Assembly: GCF_002382885.1 (NCBI RefSeq)
Contig: NZ_NWVL01000024.1
Span: 38,235-102,234 of the forward strand
Direction: 5' to 3'
DNA: 64,000 bases
Source of the DNA: Streptomyces sp. WZ.A104
Lineage (GTDB): Bacteria; Actinomycetota; Actinomycetes; Streptomycetales; Streptomycetaceae
This document shows, one piece after another, positions 37,304 through 47,775 of this stretch. The translations under genes and the position numbers were made by a program. Below the pieces are notes generated by a model, which did not search any database, was not told where the DNA came from, and worked only from the letters and a program-made list of their open reading frames with translations. How positions within the stretch are numbered: the stretch's first letter is position 1; the number at the start of each line of letters is the position of its first letter.

Positions 37304-37879
37304 GTGACGACAGATCCCGCCCCGCTCGAATCCCGCATGCCGCCGCCGGCCCGGCCGCCGGTCCCGCCGCCCCCACGCTGGGCGGTGCGTGCCGCCCATG
37401 TCGCCGCCTGGTCGACCGTCCCCTCCGGGCTGTGGCGCGTCGCGCTCGTGCTCGGGGTGCCGGTCGGGGTGATGGAGCGAGAGGAGATCCTCGCCGCATT
37501 CCCCGACGACTCCCCGCTGATCGCCCTGGCTTACGTGCTGCTGATCGGTGCGGTCGCCGAGGTCGCGTCGTACCTCACGCTGGGCCTGGTGCGGCCCTGG
37601 GGGGAGGTGGTGCCGCGCTGGATTCCGTTCCTCGGAGGGCGCCCGGTCGAGCGCAGGCTCGCGGTCCTCGCCGCTTCGCTGGGAGCCCTCGCGGTCACCG
37701 TCCTGTGGTGGGTCCTCTTCTTCGGCGGGCTGCTGACCTCCCCCAGCCCGGACCCGGGCATCTCGGCCGGCGAAGTCCTCTTCGTCGCCGCCTACGCCCC
37801 ACTCCTGCTGTGGGGCCCGCTCCTGGCGGCGGTGACCTGGTCGTACCACCGAAGGCACACGGCTCGTGCGAGGTTGTGA
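37304..37879 (+). CDS. Small integral membrane protein of unknown function
   Basis: Product of 191 residues from GTG at 37304, with GAGAGG upstream. A Pro-rich N-terminus (about 1-25) is followed by an amphipathic stretch and three to four hydrophobic segments: near 75-95 (LIALAYVLLIGAVAEVASYL), 125-150 (LAVLAASLGALAVTVLWWVLFF) and 160-182 (VLFVAAYAPLLLWGPLLAAV). The RPW and W motifs between segments resemble a conserved actinobacterial membrane family, not further assignable. It stands alone between two transposase-related stretches. Confidence 0.68.
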   Translation: MTTDPAPLESRMPPPARPPVPPPPRWAVRAAHVAAWSTVPSGLWRVALVLGVPVGVMEREEILAAFPDDSPLIALAYVLLIGAVAEVASYLTLGLVRPWGEVVPRWIPFLGGRPVERRLAVLAASLGALAVTVLWWVLFFGGLLTSPSPDPGISAGEVLFVAAYAPLLLWGPLLAAVTWSYHRRHTARARL

Positions 37880-37934
37880 TCGAACTCGGTTTCCATCCCT
37901 GTGTGGGGGCGATGGAACCTGCTGAGACGCTGGG

Positions 37935-38125
37935 TTGACATGCGACCAACTCGCCGACGATCAATGGGAGTTCATCGAGCGACGCCTGTCGACAGGTCGG
38001 TACGGTCCGTTACCCCGGGCGGCGGGGAACCAGTTCGAAGGGGTGATCTGGCGGCTTCGGTCCAGGGCTCAGTCGCGGGAGACGCCCGGTGGGTTCGGTC
38101 CCTGGCCGACGGCCAAACGACAGGC
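37935..38125 (+). pseudogene. Truncated IS5-type transposase N-terminus
   Basis: Translation of 37935-38125 gives QLADDQWEFIERRLSTGRYG, PLPRAAGNQFEGVIWRLRS and ETPGGFGPWPT, the DUF4096 N-terminal domain of an IS5-type transposase different from the intact one nearby. After WPTA the similarity stops; there is no DDE domain. It is a remnant. The rest of the gap up to 38216 shows nothing recognisable. Confidence 0.7.
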
Positions 38126-38216
38126 TGCCGACAGCCCGCAGTTGGTTCCCGTGCTTGAGAAGGTGCGCATCCTTCTGCCCGTCGGCCGTCTGACTGATCA
38201 GCACCTCACACAGGAC

Positions 38217-39254
38217 CTAAGGGAGGCCCGGCGGCAGCCGCAGTGCGCCCGTGCCCTCGCGTACATCGTGCACGATGCGGCCCTTCCCCACCGGATTGCC
38301 GTGTTCGTCCGTGGTCACCAGCACCGCGTCGTCGCTGTTGACGCACCGCCCGCGCGCGTCCGGCCCGGGGCAGAACAGCACGTAGCCGGTCTGCCGGTCG
38401 ACGCGGCCCGGTTCGAGCCGCCAGATCCACTGGTAGTCGGCCATGACCACCCGGGGGTAGGTGGCGCGCAGTTGCTCCTTCACCGCGTTCTGGACGGTGT
38501 CGCCGAACTTCTGCCGCTCCCGGAACGGGCGGACGATCCGGGCGTTGCCCGTCGTGTCGACCCGGCCCCCCTCGATGTCGTAACTGACAGAGAAATAGGT
38601 GTGCTTGGTGAGCGAGGCCAAGAGCTCCGACCGGGTCAGCCGGAGCGCCGTCGGCCAGGAGTCCTCGCCCTTCTCACGCCGCTCGGCGACCTCGGGGGAG
38701 ACCACCTGGACGAACGTGGCCTTCGCCCTGCCGAGCTCGCTGTCGGCCCCGCTCGCCGTGACCCAGCGCTGGACGCAGTCCCCGATCTCGCGGAGCCGCT
38801 TCGCGACGGTGGCGTTCGTCAGCTCGGCGACCACGTGGGGCGGGGTGCCGGTCGGGCCCAGGGCGATGACCTCGTAACCACAGGCGTCGAAAGCGCCCTT
38901 GAGCGTGCGGTACTCCTCGGCCTGCGTGCGCCCGCGCTGCACCGCGTCCGCCAGGACCCCCGCGCACCCCTCGCGGTCGCAGGTGCCCGCGTCCGCGTCG
39001 ATCCGGAGCCGAACCGCGGCATCCCGGTCGTCGGTCACCGCGAACGACACCTCGGAACCGCCCGAACCGGGGAAGAGCGTGCGCGCCCCGATCGCCTTGA
39101 GCTGCCCGGGGAAGTGCTTCTCGGCCAGCTTCTCCGCCTCCCGGCGGTCGTCCTCGGTGCTGACCACCCCGCACGCGCCGAGCAGGACGACCAGTGAACC
39201 CGCGAGCGCGCCGGTGAGTGCGGCTCGCCACGTTCCGCGGTGCGATCCGGCCAT
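38217..39254 (-). CDS. Secreted lipoprotein of unknown function
   Basis: Product of 345 residues from ATG at 39254, with GAGGAG 6 nt upstream. The N-terminus MAGSHRGTWRAALTGALAGSLVVLLGAC is a lipoprotein signal with lipobox LGAC. The mature protein is soluble, with AEKHFPGQLKAIGARTLFPG, paired Cys (TCDREGCAG), and a C-terminal domain DYQWIWRLEPGRVDRQTGYVLFCPG. No enzymatic motif is recognised. It is expected to be anchored on the outer face of the membrane. It is divergent from the protease gene, with a 274-nt promoter region between them. Confidence 0.78.
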   Translation of the reverse strand: MAGSHRGTWRAALTGALAGSLVVLLGACGVVSTEDDRREAEKLAEKHFPGQLKAIGARTLFPGSGGSEVSFAVTDDRDAAVRLRIDADAGTCDREGCAGVLADAVQRGRTQAEEYRTLKGAFDACGYEVIALGPTGTPPHVVAELTNATVAKRLREIGDCVQRWVTASGADSELGRAKATFVQVVSPEVAERREKGEDSWPTALRLTRSELLASLTKHTYFSVSYDIEGGRVDTTGNARIVRPFRERQKFGDTVQNAVKEQLRATYPRVVMADYQWIWRLEPGRVDRQTGYVLFCPGPDARGRCVNSDDAVLVTTDEHGNPVGKGRIVHDVREGTGALRLPPGLP

Positions 39255-39528
39255 GGTCTGCTCCTCGGGCTGGTCCTGTCCGGTGTTCCTGTGACAGTAG
39301 GGCCAGTGTTGGCGTGCGGGATGAGTACGCCTACTCAAACCCCGGTGCGCAGAGCGCCTCGTGCCCTCCGGGATGCCTCCCGTTATTGGCATGGACCTGA
39401 CTGTGGAACTCCGCTACAGTCCGGGAACGGCACATCTGAGAGCGCTCTCAACGGCACGATCGGATCGCGCTCCCGGACGCCTCCCGTTCCACCCCCACGT
39501 CGTTGGAACAACAGGAAGGGTCACTCCC

Positions 39529-40674
39529 TTGAGACACGCAACCGTGCTGCGGACCGGTCTGTCCGCACTCCTGCTCCTCGGTGCCTGGACCGCCGCGGGC
39601 CCGTCGACCGCCTCCGCCGCCCCCGTCGACTCCGCCAACCCGCCCGCCTCCGCGGCCCTGCTGTCGGCGATGCAGCGCGACCTCGGTCTCACCGAGGCCC
39701 AGGCCCGTACGAGGCTCGCCGACGAGAAGGCCGCCACCGCCCTGGAACCGAAGGCGCAGCGTGCTGCGGGCTCCGCCTTCGGTGGCTCCTGGCTCGACGC
39801 GAAGACGGGTCGGCTGACCATCGCCGTCACCGACGCCGAGAAGGCCGAAGCCGTACGGGCGACCGGCGCCGACGCCCGGCTCGTCGAGCACTCGGCCAAG
39901 CGGCTCGACGCGGCGAAAGCGCGCATCGACGCCTTGAAGGCCCCCTCCGGTGTGAGCAGCTGGCACGTCGACCCGGCGACCAGTCGCGTCGTCGTGAACG
40001 TCGTCGCCGCCGAACAGGCTGACAACGATGTCCGCGCCTTTGTCGCCAAGGCCCGCAAGGCCGGGCCGGTGACCGTCAGGACGACCGCCGAGGCTCCGCA
40101 GACCTTCGCCGCCGGAACGGTCGGAGGCGACCCGTACTACACCGGCAACGTCCGCTGCTCCATCGGCTTCTCCGTGCACGGCGGCTTCGTCACCGCCGGG
40201 CACTGCGGGGGCGTCGGCCAGCAGGTCCGCGGCTGGGACAACTCGTACATCGGCAACTTCCAGGGCTCGTCCTTCCCCGGCAACGACTACGCCTGGGTGA
40301 ACGTCGGCAGCGGCTGGTGGACCGTCCCCGTCGTCCTCGGCTGGGGGACCGTCCCCGACCAGCTCGTCCGCGGCTCGAACGAGGCCCCCGTCGGCGCCTC
40401 GATCTGCCGTTCCGGCTCCACCACGCGCTGGCACTGCGGCCGGGTCCTGGCCAAGAACGAGACCGTCAACTACAGCCAGGGCGCCGTGCATCAGATGACC
40501 AAGACGAGCGTCTGCGCCCAGGGCGGCGACTCCGGCGGCTCGTTCATCAGCGGAGACCAGGCCCAGGGCGTCACCTCCGGCGGATGGGGCAACTGCACCA
40601 GCGGCGGTGAGACCTGGTACCAGCCCATCAACGAGATCCTCAACCGGTACGGGCTGACGCTGCACACCGCGTGA
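39529..40674 (+). CDS. Streptogrisin-type secreted serine protease (S1, alpha-lytic family)
   Basis: Product of 381 residues from a TTG at 39529, placed 8 nt after AGGAAGGG and giving a proper signal peptide MRHATVLRTGLSALLLLGAW...ASA. A prodomain of the alpha-lytic type (LTEAQARTRLADEK...GVSSWHVDPATSRVVVNV) follows. The mature protease of about 187 residues begins near TVGGDPYYTG and has the catalytic triad His in TAGHC, Asp in GNDYAWV and Ser in GGDSGGSF, with paired Cys. There is no chitin-binding tail, so it is like SGPA, SGPB or SGPD. It is an extracellular endopeptidase typical of Streptomyces growth on protein. Confidence 0.93.
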   Translation: MRHATVLRTGLSALLLLGAWTAAGPSTASAAPVDSANPPASAALLSAMQRDLGLTEAQARTRLADEKAATALEPKAQRAAGSAFGGSWLDAKTGRLTIAVTDAEKAEAVRATGADARLVEHSAKRLDAAKARIDALKAPSGVSSWHVDPATSRVVVNVVAAEQADNDVRAFVAKARKAGPVTVRTTAEAPQTFAAGTVGGDPYYTGNVRCSIGFSVHGGFVTAGHCGGVGQQVRGWDNSYIGNFQGSSFPGNDYAWVNVGSGWWTVPVVLGWGTVPDQLVRGSNEAPVGASICRSGSTTRWHCGRVLAKNETVNYSQGAVHQMTKTSVCAQGGDSGGSFISGDQAQGVTSGGWGNCTSGGETWYQPINEILNRYGLTLHTA

Positions 40675-40679
40675 TCCGG

Positions 40680-40718
40680 GGGAGCCGTGCCGCCGCACTC
40701 CCCGGCGGCACGGCTCCC
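40680..40718 (+). terminator. Strong hairpin terminator after the protease gene
   Basis: Perfect 16-bp inverted repeat, GGGAGCCGTGCCGCCG (40680-40695) and its complement (40703-40718), around a 7-nt loop, starting 6 nt after the stop. No T-tract, as often in Streptomyces. Confidence 0.85.
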
Positions 40719-41141
40719 GCCGGCGCACCGAGACCGTACGTGAGCGGTCCCGTCGGCGGGCGGGCCCGCTTCCGTGCGCCGGGCGACGCTCACGGTTGCC
40801 GCCCGTCAGTGCCCGTCGATGCCAGTCACACCGGTCGAGGCCGGTCGAGGCCGGTCGAAGGTCCGACGGGTCCCGTCAAGGCCTGTCGCCCCAAAGCCTC
40901 TTGCCCAGGAGGGAGAGTTCCCCTCCCCTCGCCTTCTTCGTATCGCGGCTGAGCTCAGCACGTCCCGGGGTCACCCGCTCTACGGGTTCGACGTCTACCG
41001 GAGCTGATCGCACCGGGGTCCGTGAAGTCTGCCGTGCCGACTCACGCCCCCTGTCGGTGCGGCGCGTGAGCCCGTGGCGGTCACGGAACGTCCGTGGCCA
41101 CCACGGGCTTTTCGCATGCCGTCCGCGCTCGCCCTATGTAT
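40719..41141. other. Intergenic region, no gene seen
   Basis: About 420 bases between the protease terminator and the TetR operator. It holds a short tandem run of CCGGTCGAGG (three copies, 40831-40859). Open frames here are Arg/Pro/Ser-biased and without ribosome-binding sites. Confidence 0.45.
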
Positions 41142-41168
41142 CCTAGGTAATTGCCTAGAGACTCTAGG
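41142..41168. promoter_or_regulatory. Palindromic operator in front of the second tetR gene
   Basis: Perfect 15-bp palindrome CCTAGAGACTCTAGG (41154-41168), preceded by CCTAGG at 41142-41147, in an AT-rich patch 22 nt upstream of the start. Three CCTAG half-sites are arranged at close spacing, as expected for TetR dimers bound over the promoter. Confidence 0.75.
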
Positions 41169-41189
41169 AAGTAGTGGGTGGAGGCATCG

Positions 41190-41813
41190 ATGGCTCGCGC
41201 AGGGCTCACGGCCGACCGTGTGGTGGCGGCCGCCGCCGATCTGGCCGACTCCATCGGGTTCGACAAGGTCACGGTCACGGCACTGGCGCGGGGCTTCGGG
41301 GTCAAGGACGCCAGCCTCTACTCGCATGTGTCGGGCCTTCAGGACCTGCGCACCCGGGTAGCGCTGCTGGCCGCCGGAGAGTTCGCCGACCGGCTGAGCG
41401 AGGCGGTGGCCGGGCGCGCGGGTCGCGACGCGCTCGTCGGATTCGCGCACGCGTACCGGACGTTCGCGCTGGAGCACCCCGGGCGGTATCAGGCGACCCA
41501 GATGAAGATCGACCCCGCCGTCGCCCAGGAGTCCAGCGCCTTCCGCCGGACGGTCGACACCACCTACGCCATGATGCGCGCCTACCGGCTGACCGAGCCC
41601 GATCTCACCGACGCCGTGCGGATGCTGCGCAGCACCCTGCACGGCTTCAGCGACCTGGAGGCGGACGGCGCGTTCCGGGCCGACCGTGACGTCGAGGCGT
41701 CTTGGGAGCGGACGTTGGGCGCGTTGGACCTGGTGCTGAAGAACTGGCCCGCAGGGCCGGAAAGCGATTCGAAGAAGGGGGACGGCCATGAGGACAGGCA
41801 TGCCGACGAGTAG
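41190..41813 (+). CDS. TetR-family transcriptional regulator
   Basis: Product of 207 residues from ATG at 41190, with GGAGG 6 nt upstream. The helix-turn-helix is LTADRVVAAAADLADSIGFDKVTVTALARGFGVKDASLYSHVSGLQDLRTRV (about 6-57). The C-terminal domain with FALEHPGRYQATQ and MLRSTLHGFSDLEADGAF is the TetR_C_33-like (WHG) type. It overlaps the downstream alpha/beta hydrolase gene by 26 nt, so both form one unit, presumably autorepressed through the CCTAG palindromes; a substrate of the hydrolase may be the inducer. Confidence 0.88.
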   Translation: MARAGLTADRVVAAAADLADSIGFDKVTVTALARGFGVKDASLYSHVSGLQDLRTRVALLAAGEFADRLSEAVAGRAGRDALVGFAHAYRTFALEHPGRYQATQMKIDPAVAQESSAFRRTVDTTYAMMRAYRLTEPDLTDAVRMLRSTLHGFSDLEADGAFRADRDVEASWERTLGALDLVLKNWPAGPESDSKKGDGHEDRHADE

Positions 41814-42732
41814 CGGAACCATAGACCCAACCACGGACCGAGCCACAGACCTAACCGCTGTGCGTACCGGACGGCTGGATGTGCCCGGTGCGACGCTGCA
41901 CTACGAGGTGCGCGGCTGCGGGCCGCTGTTGGTGATGATGCCGGGCGGAAGCGCCGATGCCGGAATCTACGACGCGCTCGCGGTGGGTCTGGCGGACCGG
42001 TGGACGGTGGCCACGTTCGATCCGCGCGGATACTCCCGCAGTACGCTCCACGGGCCCGTCACCGACCAACTGCCCCGGACGCACAGTGAGGACATCGCAC
42101 GCCTCGTCGAGCTGCTGTCCCCGGACGGCGCTCCGGTGGCCGTGTTCGGTTCCAGCTCCAGTGCGGTCGTCGCGCTGGACCTGCTGTCGAGTCGCCCCGG
42201 CCTGCTGAGCCGGGTCGTGGCGCACGAGCCCCCGCTGGTGGAACTGCTGCCGGACCCGGCCGCCGGCCGCGCGCTCTTCGCCGCCGTACGGGAGTCCTTC
42301 CGGAGGGACGGGGTGGAAGCCGCCATGGCGACGATGGCCGCGGGTTTGGCTCCGGACGACGACTCGGAGCAGCAGAGGGGGGACGGCGCGGACGACGACC
42401 ACCGGTCGGCCGATGCCGGAAAGAGCGACGGCCCGTCCCCGGAGGAGGCGGCCACCTTCCGGCGGATGGTGGCCAACCTGCCTGTCTTCCTGGAACACGT
42501 GCTCTGCCCGTTCAGCGGGTACGTCCCCGATCTCGCAGCGCTCCGTGCCGCCGCACCGAAGCTCGTCGTCGGCGTCGGACGGGACTCCCGGGCGATGCTG
42601 CCCGCCGTCGCCGCGGAGCGGCTGGCCCGGCGGGTCGGGAGCGGGACGGTGGACTTCCCCGGGAGCCATATCGGGCTCACGGAGGACCCGGTGGCCTTCG
42701 GCGCCCGGCTGCGGGAGGCCCTGCTCGGCTGA
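41788..42732 (+). CDS. Alpha/beta hydrolase
   Basis: Product of 314 residues from ATG at 41788 inside the end of the tetR gene. After a hydrophilic N-terminus, the fold is evident: LHYEVRGCGPLLVMMPGG, TFDPRGYSRS, nucleophile elbow VFGSSSSAVVALDL, and the catalytic His in FPGSHIGLTEDP near the C-terminus. An Asp/Glu-rich insert (about 190-215) interrupts the cap domain. It is an esterase, lactonase or epoxide-hydrolase-like enzyme of unknown substrate. Coupling with the TetR gene suggests inducible detoxification. Confidence 0.85.
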   Translation: MRTGMPTSSGTIDPTTDRATDLTAVRTGRLDVPGATLHYEVRGCGPLLVMMPGGSADAGIYDALAVGLADRWTVATFDPRGYSRSTLHGPVTDQLPRTHSEDIARLVELLSPDGAPVAVFGSSSSAVVALDLLSSRPGLLSRVVAHEPPLVELLPDPAAGRALFAAVRESFRRDGVEAAMATMAAGLAPDDDSEQQRGDGADDDHRSADAGKSDGPSPEEAATFRRMVANLPVFLEHVLCPFSGYVPDLAALRAAAPKLVVGVGRDSRAMLPAVAAERLARRVGSGTVDFPGSHIGLTEDPVAFGARLREALLG

Positions 42733-42866
42733 CGCCGAGGCCGGAGATCGCGGCCGGCCACCAGCGGTTGACGTGGCCTTCGGCGCGGCGGGCGGCGGCG
42801 AGGCCTGGCGGCGGCAGGGTGGGGAGGGGGCAGCGCTGCGGCGGTTCGTGGCGTGTGTGTCCGGTG

Positions 42867-43328
42867 TCAGCCCGGTGTGGCCCAGTGCGGGTCCACCCGG
42901 CCGAGCCACGCGTCCTGGCTGTCGGCGAGCGGCCGAGCCAGGGGCAGCGGCACGAACCGGCAGGCGAACCGCATCCCCGCGTCGTCGCCCTCGCCCCGGA
43001 CCCGGTGCTCCCACGCCGACGGGCCGTCTGCGGGGGCGTCGAGCAGGAGGAACGTGGTCAGCCGGGGCTGCCCGGTCACGGGGTGCGCCCGCCCGTCCAC
43101 CGCGATGCGCCGCACGACGCGGGCGCCGGCAAGCCCGGTCTCCTCGGCGACCTCACGCAGGACGGCCTGCTCCGGAACCTCGCCCGGTCCGACGCCGCCC
43201 GCGGGCACCTGGGTGCCCGCCTCGGGGAAGTCGGCATGGTCGAACACCAGGAGGGCGGGGAAGGGGTGACGACGTATCACGTACGCCGCGACTCGGATAC
43301 GGGGCGGAGGAGCGGGAACAGCGGGCAT
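42867..43328 (-). CDS. Nudix hydrolase
   Basis: Product of 153 residues from ATG at 43328. The Nudix box GGVGPGEVPEQAVLREVAEETGL has the Gly, two Glu and REVAEE catalytic residues in order (about 42-64). The start begins MPAVPAPPPRIRVAAYVIRR; an in-frame ATG six codons upstream is possible. Nudix enzymes hydrolyse nucleoside diphosphate-linked compounds; the substrate cannot be predicted. It lies alone, with 198 nt to the next gene of the same strand. Confidence 0.87.
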   Translation of the reverse strand: MPAVPAPPPRIRVAAYVIRRHPFPALLVFDHADFPEAGTQVPAGGVGPGEVPEQAVLREVAEETGLAGARVVRRIAVDGRAHPVTGQPRLTTFLLLDAPADGPSAWEHRVRGEGDDAGMRFACRFVPLPLARPLADSQDAWLGRVDPHWATPG

Positions 43329-43526
43329 GAGCGCATCCTCGCGCATCTTGGGGCGGGGGCGGGGGCGGAGCGGACCGGCGGGGACGGGGCAGAGAGACGG
43401 GGAGAGCATGCGGCGGTTCACCAGGAGGAGCCGGAGGAGCCGGAGGGGCATGAGGGGCTGGAGGGTAGGACGGGCGACGGGAGTGTGACGCGGCTCGTCG
43501 CGCGGTGCGGCCCGGCGGGCCTCGGC

Positions 43527-46214
43527 TCAGCGGCGGCCGCCGGACCCGCCCCCGCTCGTGCCGGAGCCACTGGTGGGGGAGACCGCGCAGCCGGTGCAGG
43601 GGCCCGTGCCCTGCCGTAAGTACCGGTACTGGTTCGCCAGATCGACCGCGAGTGCCGGTGACGCGTCCTCGGCGGGGACACCGATCCCGAACCGCCCGTA
43701 GAAGATCAGCAGGCTCGCGTCGGCCCGGCGGACCGCCGCCGCGGTGCGCTCGTAGGCCACCGCGCTCAGACGGCGGACGTCGATGCGCACGAGTCGGCCG
43801 CCGTCGGGCGGGGGTTGGCCGATTCCTTCGCCCCACCGGTGGAAGACCGTCTTTACCGGGCCGTCCTCCACCAGCCCGGCGAGGTACTCCCTGACCAGCT
43901 GTACGGCCTGGTTGTCGCCCAGGTCCAGGGTGTCGAAGGTCCGGGTGATCGCGAGGGAGGCGAGCTCGGCGAACCGGTCGGTCCGCTCCTCCCGCTCCGC
44001 GCGCCGCTGCTGGCTCTCGTCGAGCTGCCCGAGCCGTTCGTCGAGGTCGTCGGCGTCCGGGGTCGGGGCGGGCTGTGGGGCCGGTTCGTCGGCATCCAGC
44101 GTCCCGGCCTGGAAGCGTCCGGCCTGCCGGGCGGTGTCCAGCGCAGCCCGGTTCACGGGCTCTCCGGGGGGTGAGGGAGCGATCCTGTGCGCGGCGAGAA
44201 TCACGTCCCGTACCCGGGCGGCCGCCCGGGGGTGTGCCACGACCTGCTGGTGGATCTCCCTGTACGCGGCCGCCGCGCCCTCGGCGTGCTCCCGGCGCTG
44301 CACTTCGAGCGCGTATCGCTCGTCCACCGGCCGCGTCCAGGTGCCCTCGGAGACCGGAGCCAGGACGACGAGGAAGATCAGGGCGACCATGATGCCGACG
44401 TTGATCCCGGAGAGGGACCGCTGCACGAAGTTGGTGGTGAGGCCCAGCGGCAGCCGGGAGGCGCCGAAGCGCGCCGGGCGCAGCCTTCGTCGGACCCGCG
44501 CGACGAGATCCGGCCGGAGCAGGAGGACGTAACTGCCGATGGCGAGCACGGTGTAGGCCGCCATCCAGTACAGCCAGTGCACCTCGGTCAGTTCCTGGAC
44601 CTTCTCCACCAGCTCCAGCGCCACGGTGACCTGGGCCGGTTCGAAAGACAGGACGTTGGCCAGCCAGACCATGAACAGGGTAAGAACCAGGCCGAGTTGT
44701 GCGGACAGTACGACGTCGGCCGCGGCCTGCACCGTGCGCCGTGGTGAGTCCGTCAGCTTCCGCCAGCCGCGCCAGGAGAGCCAGATGGCGAGCGGGAAGA
44801 AGAGTCCGGCGGCCGGCGCGACGGTCAGGGCGCCGCCGGAGACAAGCTGCTCGCAGGCGAGCGCGAACAGGAAGACCCCTGGCACATGCGTAAGGTGACG
44901 CACCACCGGACGCTCCGACCTTACGCACCGCCGTACCGCGAGCAGCAGGGCCCAGCCGCCGAAGAAGAGCAGCACCGCGAGGGGAACCAGCCGGGAGGGG
45001 AAGGCGCGGAACAGGACGAGGAGCAGCGCCACGGGCGGGACGACGGTGCACAGGGCGAGGGCGGCCGCGGCGAAGTACCTGCGATGCCGGAACCAGCGGA
45101 TCACGGCTTCGACGAGTATCTCGCCCCCGACCTTCCGCGCGGCCATGAGGCCCGCGACGACGAGCAAGCCGGCCAACACCCCGGCGACCAGGCCGGCAGT
45201 CGCCCTGCCGACGGCGAGGAGTGCGGACCCCGGCCCGTCGATCTCCTCCCCGGTGCCGAGGTGCCAGGCCGCCCACGCGCCCACCCCGAAGGCGAGGTAC
45301 CGGGCCAGGAGGTCGGGCGCCTCGTCATCGGGGTCGGCGGAGGCCGGAGTGGTCGGAGCCGGTGGGGCCGGGGCGGGTGCCGCCCGTTGCCGGAGTTGGT
45401 GCAGCTGACGGGCGAGGTCGAGGAAGATCTCCAGATTGGGTATCCGGTACCGGAACCGAACGAAGTGCGTCGGGAAGTCACTGCCACGGGAGGAGACCAT
45501 GAGGAAGCCCTCGGGCGAGAGGGAGAGTGAGTCGACGTCCTCCCAGGTCGTGAAGTCGTCCCGGCCGTGCCTGCGCCGCACGGTCAGCCCGTCCTGGGTC
45601 AACACAAGGTCGCCGAAAGCGACTTCGCCGCCGCTGAGAGCCGATTCGACGGCCGCGGCCAGCTGCGCTTCCTCGACGCCCCGGCGGATCGCCGAATCCC
45701 ACGCCTCCTCCTGCGGGAGCTGGGCGCCCCTGATCACCGTACGGGTGCGCACGCCCCGGATCCCGGCCCCGCCGATCGCGGGGCCGCGGTGCGCGGGGCC
45801 GAGCGTGGCGACGATCCCCTCGGCGTTGCACAGCTTGTAGCGATCCGCGCCGTCCGTGAATACGGTGGTCGACCGCCAGGGGTAGACCGCTTCCCGGCCG
45901 TTGGCCGCGACCGCGACGAAGCCCCTCTCGTAGCGGCGGAACTCCACCCTCGTGTGGCGCCGGAGCCACAGCACCCGCACGGCGAACGGCCCCAGCAAGG
46001 CCAGCCCGCCGAGCACTCCGGGCAGGGTGACCCCGTCCCGGTCGAACAGCGCGCCGACGAGGACCGCCAGAAGGTAGGCGAGGGCCGAGAAGGGAGTCAG
46101 GATCAGCAGGAGCAACGCGTACGCGGAGGGCTTCCTGCGCACCGGGCGGTAGGTACGGCGATGAGATCCCAGCTCCGGGTGGTCCAGGTGCTCCGCGTCG
46201 TTGTCTGCGCCCAT
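43527..46214 (-). CDS. Large multi-pass membrane protein of unknown function
   Basis: Product of about 895 residues from ATG at 46214 (MGADNDAEHL); a farther upstream ATG would add 54 residues. Two N-terminal membrane segments (about 35-85) are followed by a cytosolic region of about 230 residues with a DUF6585-like pattern (VEFRRYERGFVAVAANGREAVYPWRSTTVFTDG; TWEDVDSLSLSPEGFLMV). Then comes a block of about eight to ten membrane segments (315-640) and a long hydrophilic domain (650-860). The C-terminus ends with PCTGCAVS, then a Gly/Ser tail. No catalytic motif was recognised. It appears to be a single gene. Confidence 0.7.
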   Translation of the reverse strand: MGADNDAEHLDHPELGSHRRTYRPVRRKPSAYALLLLILTPFSALAYLLAVLVGALFDRDGVTLPGVLGGLALLGPFAVRVLWLRRHTRVEFRRYERGFVAVAANGREAVYPWRSTTVFTDGADRYKLCNAEGIVATLGPAHRGPAIGGAGIRGVRTRTVIRGAQLPQEEAWDSAIRRGVEEAQLAAAVESALSGGEVAFGDLVLTQDGLTVRRRHGRDDFTTWEDVDSLSLSPEGFLMVSSRGSDFPTHFVRFRYRIPNLEIFLDLARQLHQLRQRAAPAPAPPAPTTPASADPDDEAPDLLARYLAFGVGAWAAWHLGTGEEIDGPGSALLAVGRATAGLVAGVLAGLLVVAGLMAARKVGGEILVEAVIRWFRHRRYFAAAALALCTVVPPVALLLVLFRAFPSRLVPLAVLLFFGGWALLLAVRRCVRSERPVVRHLTHVPGVFLFALACEQLVSGGALTVAPAAGLFFPLAIWLSWRGWRKLTDSPRRTVQAAADVVLSAQLGLVLTLFMVWLANVLSFEPAQVTVALELVEKVQELTEVHWLYWMAAYTVLAIGSYVLLLRPDLVARVRRRLRPARFGASRLPLGLTTNFVQRSLSGINVGIMVALIFLVVLAPVSEGTWTRPVDERYALEVQRREHAEGAAAAYREIHQQVVAHPRAAARVRDVILAAHRIAPSPPGEPVNRAALDTARQAGRFQAGTLDADEPAPQPAPTPDADDLDERLGQLDESQQRRAEREERTDRFAELASLAITRTFDTLDLGDNQAVQLVREYLAGLVEDGPVKTVFHRWGEGIGQPPPDGGRLVRIDVRRLSAVAYERTAAAVRRADASLLIFYGRFGIGVPAEDASPALAVDLANQYRYLRQGTGPCTGCAVSPTSGSGTSGGGSGGRR

Positions 46215-47762
<1,548 letters not shown>

Positions 47763-47775
47763 GCGTTCCGCCGGG

